Assembly: GCF_011604685.1 (NCBI RefSeq)
Contig: NZ_CP050063.1
Location: 6,799,001 to 6,863,000 of the forward strand
Source of the DNA: Spirosoma aureum
GTDB taxonomy: Bacteria; Bacteroidota; Bacteroidia; Cytophagales; Spirosomataceae
Reading direction: 5' to 3'
Length of the DNA stretch: 64,000 nt
Numbering within the stretch: position 1 is the first letter of the stretch; every line of letters begins with the position of its first letter. Both the position numbers and the translations under genes were made by a program. Of the stretch, positions 8,162-16,498 are shown one piece after another. Below the pieces are notes generated by a model. That model saw only the letters and a program-made list of their open reading frames with translations, searched no databases and was not told the origin of the DNA.

Positions 8162-10794
8162 AATCTGCCATGCCACCTCGCTGGGCCAACCGCCTGCTGG
8201 AATGGTTTTGTGCCCCTCATCTTCTGGAAGAAGTAGAGGGTGATTTGCAGGAGCGTTTTGAACGGAACGTCCTGCGATATGGCATGCAATCGGCCCGGCG
8301 GCAGTATGAACGAGAAGTGCTAAGTTTTCTTCGACCGTTTGCCTTGAAAAGACAACCCAGTGAATATCCTCAACCTATTTTATTCAGCCCTGCTATGCTC
8401 CGAAATTACCTTAAAATAGCCTTTAGAAATCTGGCCCGAAACAAGGCGTATTCAGCCATTAACATCATCGGTTTGAGCATTGGCCTGGCTGCAGCCATGC
8501 TGATTATGCTTTATACCAAAGATGAAGTCAGTTACGACCGCTTTCATCGCAACAACCCATCGATTTATCGAATCACCAGCAAACACCTGACAGCAGCCGG
8601 TGTTTTAGAAAATCTACAGCCTTACACGGGGATTTTCCCAGGTCCGAAATTTCATGCGGGTGTACCGGAAATAACCTCGTTCGTTCGATTTAAGGAAAAC
8701 CGAAAAGACCTCAAACTGGGCACAGAGGTAAAGAGTCAGACCGTACATTTTGCGGATACGAACTTCTTTTCTGTTTTCACTTTCCCTTTACTTAGTGGCA
8801 ATCCAAAAACGGCTTTGCAAAATCCGCAATCGGTGGTCATTTCAGAAGAAATGGCCGAGAAAAATTTTGGTACAACAAACGTACTGGGACGGAGCATGTT
8901 ATTTAAGGAAAATGAAAAATTTGAGCCATATATCATAACTGGTGTAGCGCAGAAATGTCCCCAGAACTCCTCCATCAAATTCGAGGTACTCATGCCCTTA
9001 GTCATTAAAGGCGAAGACATGGCAAAAAACCAGAATTGGTTCAGTGTCTTTATGAATACGTTTGTCATTCTCAAACCCAATGCCAACGTTAAGGCAGTAG
9101 AGTCAAAAATGAACCGGGTTTATGTAGCCGATGCGCGGGAAAGTATAAAAGAGATGGCCGAAAAATTTAACGAGACCGGTAGGACGGTATATGCACTTCA
9201 GTCTTTTACCGATATGCATCTCAGTAAAGAGCTTCCGGCAAGTAATGGGCTTGTCGACGAAAGTAACCCTACGTTTTCCTATATTTTGTCGGGAATCGCC
9301 CTATTTATTTTGCTGATCGCCTGCATTAATTTTGTTAATTTGACTGTAGCCCGCTCACTGAAACGAGCGAAAGAAATTGGTGTCAGAAAAGTAGTCGGCG
9401 GAGCCAGAACACAACTCATTATTCAGTTTCTGGGCGAATCGTTTATCCTGTGTTTTGCGGCCTTTCTGCTGGGTATTATTCTGATCGAATTAGCCTTACC
9501 GACGTTCAATCAACTTGCTAACAAAGCCCTTGCCCTTTCGTATTTATTTGATGCTGAATTAGTTGCCGGCTATGCCGCTCTCTTTATTATAACAAGCTTG
9601 CTATCTGGCTTTTATCCAGCACTTGTTTTATCAGGCTACAATCCCGTTCAAACACTCTACAGTCGCTTCAATCTTTCAGGCAAAAATTACCTGCAAAAGT
9701 CACTAGTTGTTTTACAATTCACGCTTGCGTCCTTTCTGATTATCGCGTCATTAACTATTTATTCGCAATTCAATTATTTGACCAATAAAAATCTCGGATA
9801 CGATGATAAAAATCTGATTATTATAGACAAATCGAACTTAAAACGGAGCGAGGCAAAATTAGTAAAAGAAGAGCTGGCCAAAAATCCGGACATTATCGAT
9901 GTGGCACCAAAAAATGGAGGATTCTGGGGCACTGTTGCTAAAATTAATGGTGAAACGCAATTAAGTTTCGCCTACGAAACCGTCGATGAAACCTATTTGC
10001 CGCTTTTCAAAATACCAGTGTTAAAAGGTCGAAATTTTTCACCGGATTTTCCGTCTGATTCATCGCAGTCGGTATTGGTCAATGAAACATTTGTCAAAAA
10101 GGCGGGCTGGAAAAAACCAATTGGACAGCTCGTTAATTTTTTCTGGTCCGAAAAGCCCGAAAAATACCATGTTATTGGTGTCGTAAAAGATCATCATTTT
10201 GAAGCATTGAACCGTGAAATCAAGCCGCAATTATTTACCATGAAGGCTAGTAATCCTTACGGAAAAGTGTTTATCAAGATTAAGCCCAACACGGAAACAG
10301 CCAGCCTTCAGTACATCGAAAAAACGGTAAAAAGGCTATTCCCGCTCAATCCCTATTCGTATAAATTTCTGGATCAGGAAAACATAAAACGGTATGAGTC
10401 GGAGGCTAAGTGGAAACAAATGATGCTCTTCGGAGCCATCCTAACCATTTTTATTTCCTGCATTGGCCTATTCGGTTTAGCTACCCTATCGGCCGAAAGA
10501 CGAACCAAAGAAATTGGCATTCGGAAAGTGCTGGGTGCATCCGTAACCGGCATTGTTCAACTACTCTCGACCGACTTTCTGAAGCTGGTTTCCATTTCGT
10601 TCATTTTTGCTTTTCCGGCGGCCTGGTATGCCATGCAGGAATGGCTCGAAAATTACCCCTATCGAGTCAATATCAGCATTGGCGTATTCTTATTGACGGC
10701 TTTCATTTCAATTTCTATCGCTTTTTTAACCGTTGGCTGGCAATCATTAAGAGCCGCGATGACCAATCCGGTAAAAAGTTTAAAAATTGACTAA
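8158..10794 (+). CDS. FtsX/MacB-type ABC permease with N-terminal prefix domain, copy 1
   Basis: The ATG at 8158 overlaps the PadR stop and is preferred over the in-frame ATG at 8116. It gives 878 residues. The first 70 residues (PPRWANRLLEWFCAPHLLEE, then EGDLQERFERN) form the 'permease prefix' domain seen on many Cytophagales permeases. Then come two MacB-like periplasmic core plus FtsX permease modules, each with the RAKEIGVRKV or RTKEIGIRKVLGAS signature, eight predicted membrane segments in all. The protein lacks its own ATPase and none is encoded nearby. By family it is part of a type VII (mechanotransmission) ABC system moving lipid, peptide or drug substrates or acting at the envelope. 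It is the most divergent of the four copies and ends in NPVKSLKID. Confidence 0.9.
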   Translation: MKSAMPPRWANRLLEWFCAPHLLEEVEGDLQERFERNVLRYGMQSARRQYEREVLSFLRPFALKRQPSEYPQPILFSPAMLRNYLKIAFRNLARNKAYSAINIIGLSIGLAAAMLIMLYTKDEVSYDRFHRNNPSIYRITSKHLTAAGVLENLQPYTGIFPGPKFHAGVPEITSFVRFKENRKDLKLGTEVKSQTVHFADTNFFSVFTFPLLSGNPKTALQNPQSVVISEEMAEKNFGTTNVLGRSMLFKENEKFEPYIITGVAQKCPQNSSIKFEVLMPLVIKGEDMAKNQNWFSVFMNTFVILKPNANVKAVESKMNRVYVADARESIKEMAEKFNETGRTVYALQSFTDMHLSKELPASNGLVDESNPTFSYILSGIALFILLIACINFVNLTVARSLKRAKEIGVRKVVGGARTQLIIQFLGESFILCFAAFLLGIILIELALPTFNQLANKALALSYLFDAELVAGYAALFIITSLLSGFYPALVLSGYNPVQTLYSRFNLSGKNYLQKSLVVLQFTLASFLIIASLTIYSQFNYLTNKNLGYDDKNLIIIDKSNLKRSEAKLVKEELAKNPDIIDVAPKNGGFWGTVAKINGETQLSFAYETVDETYLPLFKIPVLKGRNFSPDFPSDSSQSVLVNETFVKKAGWKKPIGQLVNFFWSEKPEKYHVIGVVKDHHFEALNREIKPQLFTMKASNPYGKVFIKIKPNTETASLQYIEKTVKRLFPLNPYSYKFLDQENIKRYESEAKWKQMMLFGAILTIFISCIGLFGLATLSAERRTKEIGIRKVLGASVTGIVQLLSTDFLKLVSISFIFAFPAAWYAMQEWLENYPYRVNISIGVFLLTAFISISIAFLTVGWQSLRAAMTNPVKSLKID

Positions 10795-10806
10795 CTCCGG
10801 TTGTCT

Positions 10807-13506
10807 ATGAACGCTCCCAAACGCCCTCAACGTCCACCCCGCTGGGCTGACGTCCTGCTCGAATGGTTCTGCGCCCCACATCTCCTGGAGGAAGTTCAGG
10901 GTGATTTGCACGAACGATTCGAGCGGGATATAGGGCAACGAGGGATTACGAGCGCGAATCGAAATTATGTGCTTAGTGTGCTGGGGTTTCTCAGATCGTT
11001 TGCCCTGCAAAGACAATCTAGTGACTATGTATCTCCGGAATCAATCCAGCAAACCGACCGGACTGCCCCATTCTTATTAAGCCCTGTTATGCTCAGAAAT
11101 CATTTTAAAATCGCCTGGCGGAACCTGATTAATAATAAGGCGTATTCTGCCATCAATATTTTTGGATTAGCGGTCGGTTTGGCCACTTGCCTGTTGATTA
11201 CACTGTATGTTTTCGATGAGCTTAGTTACGACAAACATCACGAAAGTGCGAATCGGCTTTATCGTGTTGCTACTGCCACCAAACAGGAGAATTGGGCAGC
11301 GACAGCGGCTCCTACAGCCTGGGGACTGAAAAACGACTTTCCCGAAGTCGAACAGGTTACCCGGCTACTGAAGATGCCTAACATGGAAAAAATGCTGTTG
11401 AAGTATGGTCATAACCATGAACAAAAGCATTTTTTTGAAACCAACGGCTATTATGTGGATTCCACGTTCTTCGAACTATTTACGTACAACTTCAAATACG
11501 GGAATCCCAAAAATGCCATCAATCAACCCAACACTTTAGTTCTTTCTGAAAGCCTGTCCAATAAACTATTCGGTGACGAGAATCCAATCGGCAAAGTCAT
11601 CAACCTCGGGCTACCTTTTGGTGATTTCAACTATACTGTCAAAGGTGTATTTAGAGAAAGTCATAAATCTCACATCGACGCCCATTTCTTTCTGTCAATG
11701 CGCAATGGTGATGTAGGTAATTGGGTAGATCAACAAAACAACTGGGCAACAAATAATATTTTCTACGCCTACGTAAAATTGAGTGCGGGCGCAAATGCCC
11801 TGTCGTTTGAACAAAAATTACCGGCTTTTTTGAACCGCCACGGTGCGGCAGATTTAAGAGCGTTGGGCGTTTCTAAAAGCCTGTTTCTTCAGCCCGTAAC
11901 CGATATCTATCTAAAATCTGATCTGGATAATGAGCTTATGTCTGGTGGAAGCACGACGTATTTGTATGTTTTTGGCTCGATAGCGGTATTTCTATTACTG
12001 ATCGCCTGCATCAACTTTATGAACCTATCCACGGCACGTTCTGAAAAGAGGGCTAAAGAAGTCGGTATTCGCAAGGCAATGGGCGCCTTTAAAACATCAT
12101 TGATTGGTCAGTTTCTGGGCGAATCCTTACTGATGTCCATACTGGCTCTTTGCTTCGCGCTGGCCTTTATGCAGCTGATCCTTCCAGTCTTTAACGACCT
12201 CACCAAAAAGGACTTGAGTGTTTTTCAAAATCCCACTTTTTTGGGCTGGATCGTAGCAATAACGCTGCTGACAGGGTTGCTGGCAGGCTTTTATCCAGCC
12301 TTTTATCTGTCGTCTTTTAAACCAATTGCTGTACTCAAAGGAAGGCTTATTACCACTATTTCGGCAACTGCTCTCCGCAAAGGCTTAGTGGTTTTTCAGT
12401 TTACAGTTTCAATTGTTTTGATCCTGGGAGCCATCGTCATCTGGCAACAATTGTCGTTTGTACAGAACCAGAACCTGGGCTTCACCAAAACCCAACAACT
12501 TGTCATACCTCTTCAAAGCAGCCAGGCGACCGGCAATTACACGACGTTAAAAAATGAGCTACTTAAGAACCCGCAAGTGGTTTCGGCTGCAAGCGGTTCA
12601 ACCTACCCTGGCCTGGAAGCTTCTGATGATTTGCTTTTTTATGCGGAAGGGAAATCAGTACACGAGGCCGTTGATATAAATTTCGCTACAGTCGAGAACG
12701 ATTATCTCGAAACGCTGGGTTTTAAACTGCTGTATGGCAGGGCTTTCTCAAAAAACTTCACGGCCGACTCAACGAGTATCATACTCAATGAAGTTGCTGT
12801 CAACCAATTGGGCTATGATGCTAAAACAGCTGTTGGAAAGAGCATCTACTTCGACTGGCAGAATGTGCGCCACCCGATGCAGATCGTTGGGGTTGTCAGA
12901 AATTTTAACTTCCAGAGCCTGCATCAGACCATCAAACCTTATGGGTTAACGACCACAATTGGCGATAAACACCGCTATTTTATTGCCAATGTTCACACAA
13001 AAGAGTACACCAAATTACTGGCAACTATTGAAAAATCCTGGAAAAAGGTAAATCCGGATACGCCTTTTTCGTACTCTTTTCTTGATCAGGATTTTCAACG
13101 GAACTACGAAAAAGAACAACGCACCTCCAGCATCGTGTTGTATTTCACCCTCATTGCCATTGTGATTGCCTGTTTGGGATTGTTTGGACTGGTTGCTTTT
13201 TCGGCTGAACAGCGTACCAAAGAAATCGGTGTCCGGAAAGTGTTGGGTGCTTCTGTGGTGAATATTGTGGCTTTGCTTTCCAAAGATTTTCTACAATTGA
13301 TATTGGTTGCCATTCTGATTGCGACACCCATCGCCTGGTATGGCATGACCCAATGGCTGCACGATTTTGCCTATAAGGTCGATATTGAGTGGTGGGTATT
13401 TGCGCTGGCTGGTTTGCTGGCCCTGGGCACAGCCCTACTGACAGTGAGCTTCCAAAGCATTAAAGCGGCCCTGATGAATCCGGTTACTTCCCTGCGCTCG
13501 GACTAA
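10807..13506 (+). CDS. FtsX/MacB-type ABC permease with prefix domain, copy 2
   Basis: A TTG at 10801 is possible, but the ATG at 10807 (MNAPKRPQRPPRWADVLLEW) is the better start and gives 899 residues. It lies 12 bases after the previous stop, so it is cotranscribed. The order is the same as copy 1: prefix domain (FCAPHLLEEVQGDLHERFERD), first membrane helix after MLRNHFKIAWRNL, MacB-like periplasmic domain, three-helix FtsX module with RAKEVGIRKAMGA, then a second copy with RTKEIGVRKVLGAS. Its end (SIKAALMNPVTSLRSD) is identical to that of copy 3. No ATPase is adjacent. Substrate is unknown. Confidence 0.9.
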   Translation: MNAPKRPQRPPRWADVLLEWFCAPHLLEEVQGDLHERFERDIGQRGITSANRNYVLSVLGFLRSFALQRQSSDYVSPESIQQTDRTAPFLLSPVMLRNHFKIAWRNLINNKAYSAINIFGLAVGLATCLLITLYVFDELSYDKHHESANRLYRVATATKQENWAATAAPTAWGLKNDFPEVEQVTRLLKMPNMEKMLLKYGHNHEQKHFFETNGYYVDSTFFELFTYNFKYGNPKNAINQPNTLVLSESLSNKLFGDENPIGKVINLGLPFGDFNYTVKGVFRESHKSHIDAHFFLSMRNGDVGNWVDQQNNWATNNIFYAYVKLSAGANALSFEQKLPAFLNRHGAADLRALGVSKSLFLQPVTDIYLKSDLDNELMSGGSTTYLYVFGSIAVFLLLIACINFMNLSTARSEKRAKEVGIRKAMGAFKTSLIGQFLGESLLMSILALCFALAFMQLILPVFNDLTKKDLSVFQNPTFLGWIVAITLLTGLLAGFYPAFYLSSFKPIAVLKGRLITTISATALRKGLVVFQFTVSIVLILGAIVIWQQLSFVQNQNLGFTKTQQLVIPLQSSQATGNYTTLKNELLKNPQVVSAASGSTYPGLEASDDLLFYAEGKSVHEAVDINFATVENDYLETLGFKLLYGRAFSKNFTADSTSIILNEVAVNQLGYDAKTAVGKSIYFDWQNVRHPMQIVGVVRNFNFQSLHQTIKPYGLTTTIGDKHRYFIANVHTKEYTKLLATIEKSWKKVNPDTPFSYSFLDQDFQRNYEKEQRTSSIVLYFTLIAIVIACLGLFGLVAFSAEQRTKEIGVRKVLGASVVNIVALLSKDFLQLILVAILIATPIAWYGMTQWLHDFAYKVDIEWWVFALAGLLALGTALLTVSFQSIKAALMNPVTSLRSD

Positions 13507-13739
13507 AAGCTGCGCCCTCAAAATTGCCAATCAATCCATTGCTTTCCATTAGTCATTCGCTCCTATGAACACCCCCAGAAACCGCGCCGACGGACCGGTC
13601 AGACCACCTCGCTGGGCCAATCGACTGCTCGAATGGTTCTGTGCCCCTCATTTGCTGGAAGAGTTGGAGGGCGATTTGCAGGAGCGATTTGAGCGAAACT
13701 GTCGGCTGTTTGGAGTTCAGTCGGCCCGGCGACAATATG
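13502..13739 (+). repeat. Duplicated junction block, copy 1
   Basis: From the stop of one permease gene through the spacer and the first about 58 codons of the next, this block repeats at 16260-16498. The 58-base spacer differs from its partner by one substitution and one inserted A, which is less change than in the coding parts on either side. This points to duplication of a gene-plus-spacer unit and either gene conversion or selection on the spacer. Confidence 0.9.
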
Positions 13740-16264
13740 GGTGGGAGGTGATTGGTTTTTTCAGACCGCGTGCCGGATTACCCTTTTTCCTGAAACGAAA
13801 ACAGCCAGTTCACCGTGTTGATACCTATTCTTCTTATTCCTTATTCAGCCCTGTTATGATACGCAACTATATGACAATCGCCTGGCGAAACCTCGCCCGA
13901 AACAAAGGTTATTCGTTCATCAACATCTTCGGTCTGGCAACCGGCATGGCCGTAGCTATGCTGAATGGGCTTTGGATATGGGATGAGCTATCGTTCAACA
14001 CGTATCACCAGAATTACGACCATATCGCTCAGGTAAGATCGCGTGAATATGGAGAAAATGGCGTCGGGATTAATTCGTCGTTGCAATACCCGTTGATTTC
14101 GGAGTTAAAAAGAAACTATAAAGCCAACTTTAAACACATTGTTGAAGCTTCGTGGGATGTTGACAATGTTCTCTCGGCGGGCGAAAGGCAAGTGTCCAGA
14201 AAAGGCTTATTCATGGATGCAGCTGCACCCGAAATGCTCACGCTGAAGATGATTTACGGCACTCGATCAGGCTTACAGGACCCGCATTCGATCCTGCTTT
14301 CTGAATCGACATCCAAAGCACTTTTTGGGGATGCTGACCCCGTGAATAAGCTGATGAAAATCAATAATAAACTCGACGTAAAGGTTACGGGTGTATATGA
14401 GGATTTGCCGTTGAATACGCAATTCAATCAGGTCAAATTTCTGGCCCCATTCGACCTGTGGGTATCCGATAATCCCTGGATAAAAGAACGGGCCATGACG
14501 GATTGGCAAAATCATTTTCTTAAAATCTACGCTGAAATCAATCCAGACACTGATTTTGACAAAGTTTCTGCCGACATCAAAGATGCTGAGCTGAAAAACC
14601 TTGTCAATTTTCCGGCAGAAGCCAAACGAGCCCCGGAAGTCTTTCTGCTTCCCATGCGCGACTGGCATTTGCATAATTACAAACGAGGAGCCCTCGACAA
14701 CGGGCCGATGCAAATGGTCTGGCTAATCAGTATCATCGGTGCCTTTGTGTTGCTGCTGGCCTGCATTAACTTCATGAATTTGAGTACGGCCCGTTCCGAA
14801 AAACGCGCTAAAGAAGTCGGTATTCGCAAAGCGGTCGGCTCGGTACGGATGCAATTGGTGAATCAGTTTTTTAGCGAGTCATTTTTAGTGGTCATTCTCG
14901 CCTTCTTACTTGCCCTTTTGCTGACTACGATTTCCCTGCCCTGGTTCAACGACCTGGCAGCCAAGCAAATGACTATCCCCTGGACCAACCAATGGTTCTG
15001 GATAGCTAGTTTACTCTTTATCAGTTTCACAGGGATTCTCGCAGGAAGCTATCCTGCCCTGTATCTGTCTTCTTTTCAGCCCATTAACGTACTCAAAGGA
15101 ACTGTTATCATCGGTCGTTTTGCCTCTATGCCCCGCAAAGTGTTGGTGGTTTTACAGTTTACTGTTTCGGTTTCGTTGATCATCGGCACCATCGTTGTTT
15201 TTCGCCAGATTCAGTTTGCCAAAAATCGGCCGGTCGGTTATTCGCGGGATGGCCTGTTGATGGTAGAAATGAAATCAGGCGATTTTTATGGCAAACATGA
15301 ACTGCTCAGAAGTGAGTTAAGGCGGACGGGTGTTGTAGCCGAAATGGCTGAATCGATGGGCAGGGTCACCGAAGTTTGGTCGGGAAACGATGGGTTTACG
15401 TGGAAGGGAAAAAGTCCCTCCTTTAAAGACAGCTTTGGCACGTTGGTCGTGTCACCTGAATATGGGAAAACGGTAGGTTGGCAATTTGTAAAAGGGCGCG
15501 ATTTTTCGAGAGAATTCAGGTCGGATTCATCAGGAATGGTCATCAACGAAGCAGCCGCCAAATACATGGGATTGAAAAATCCAGTTGGAGAAGCGGTTAG
15601 CTGGAAATTTCGGGATCGGGAGCTGATGCATTATCGCATTTTAGGGGTCGTCAAAGATATGGTGATGGAGTCGCCTTATGAGCCCATATACCCTACTATT
15701 TTTATGATCAGAGCACACGGAGGAACGAACTGGATACACATCAAAATCGATCCAAATGCCAGTGCAAACGAAGCTTTACCTAAAATCGAAGCGGTATTTA
15801 AAAAGCTAATTCCGACGGCTCCTTTCGAGTACAAATTTGCGGATCAGGAGTACGCGCTGAAATTTGCCGCCGAGGACCGAATCGGCAAACTGGCCTCCCT
15901 GTTTGCCGTACTGGCCATTTTCATCAGTTGTTTAGGTCTTTTCGGCCTGTCGTCGTTCATTGCCGAACAACGCACCAAAGAAATCGGCATTCGGAAAGTA
16001 CTGGGTGCATCTGTTTTTAATTTATGGCGGCTTCTGTCAAAAGATTTTGTCGTCTTAGTATTCATTTCGCTTTTTATCGCCATCCCGATTGCTTACTATT
16101 TCATGGGTAACTGGATTCAGAAATATACCTATCGGGCTGAGATTTCCTGGTGGATTTTTGCCGTATCCGGTTTGGTAGCTATTGCCATAACCCTACTGAC
16201 GGTGAGCTTTCAAAGCATCAAAGCCGCCTTAATGAATCCAGTTACTTCTTTGAGGTCGGACTAA
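13565..16264 (+). CDS. FtsX/MacB-type ABC permease with prefix domain, copy 3
   Basis: The 899-residue protein starts at ATG 13565, 58 bases after copy 2. The prefix domain (PPRWANRLLEWFCAPHLLEE, LEGDLQERFERNCRLF) is nearly the same as in copy 4, while the periplasmic cores have diverged strongly, which suggests different partners or ligands. Two FtsX modules carry RAKEVGIRKAVGS and RTKEIGIRKVLGAS. It belongs to the same plus-strand array under PadR. No catalytic domain and no ATPase are present, so it must borrow an ATP-binding subunit encoded elsewhere, or work in another way. Confidence 0.9.
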   Translation: MNTPRNRADGPVRPPRWANRLLEWFCAPHLLEELEGDLQERFERNCRLFGVQSARRQYGWEVIGFFRPRAGLPFFLKRKQPVHRVDTYSSYSLFSPVMIRNYMTIAWRNLARNKGYSFINIFGLATGMAVAMLNGLWIWDELSFNTYHQNYDHIAQVRSREYGENGVGINSSLQYPLISELKRNYKANFKHIVEASWDVDNVLSAGERQVSRKGLFMDAAAPEMLTLKMIYGTRSGLQDPHSILLSESTSKALFGDADPVNKLMKINNKLDVKVTGVYEDLPLNTQFNQVKFLAPFDLWVSDNPWIKERAMTDWQNHFLKIYAEINPDTDFDKVSADIKDAELKNLVNFPAEAKRAPEVFLLPMRDWHLHNYKRGALDNGPMQMVWLISIIGAFVLLLACINFMNLSTARSEKRAKEVGIRKAVGSVRMQLVNQFFSESFLVVILAFLLALLLTTISLPWFNDLAAKQMTIPWTNQWFWIASLLFISFTGILAGSYPALYLSSFQPINVLKGTVIIGRFASMPRKVLVVLQFTVSVSLIIGTIVVFRQIQFAKNRPVGYSRDGLLMVEMKSGDFYGKHELLRSELRRTGVVAEMAESMGRVTEVWSGNDGFTWKGKSPSFKDSFGTLVVSPEYGKTVGWQFVKGRDFSREFRSDSSGMVINEAAAKYMGLKNPVGEAVSWKFRDRELMHYRILGVVKDMVMESPYEPIYPTIFMIRAHGGTNWIHIKIDPNASANEALPKIEAVFKKLIPTAPFEYKFADQEYALKFAAEDRIGKLASLFAVLAIFISCLGLFGLSSFIAEQRTKEIGIRKVLGASVFNLWRLLSKDFVVLVFISLFIAIPIAYYFMGNWIQKYTYRAEISWWIFAVSGLVAIAITLLTVSFQSIKAALMNPVTSLRSD

Positions 16265-16498
16265 AAAGCTGCGCCCTCAGAATTGCCAATCAATCCATTG
16301 CTTTCCATTAGTCATTCGCTCCTATGAACATTCCCCCAAACCGCGCCGACGGACCGGTCAGACCGCCCCGCTGGGCCAATCGGCTGCTCGAATGGTTCTG
16401 TGCTCCTCATTTGCTGGAAGAGTTGGAAGGTGATTTACAGGAGCGGTTTGAGCGGAATTGTCGCCTGTTTGGAGTTCAGTCGGCCCGGCGGCAATATG
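16260..16498 (+). repeat. Duplicated junction block, copy 2
   Basis: This is the second copy of the block at 13502-13739: stop codon, 59-base spacer and the first about 58 codons of copy 4. The words ttgccaatcaatccattgc and ttagtcattcgctcctatg are identical in both. Confidence 0.9.
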
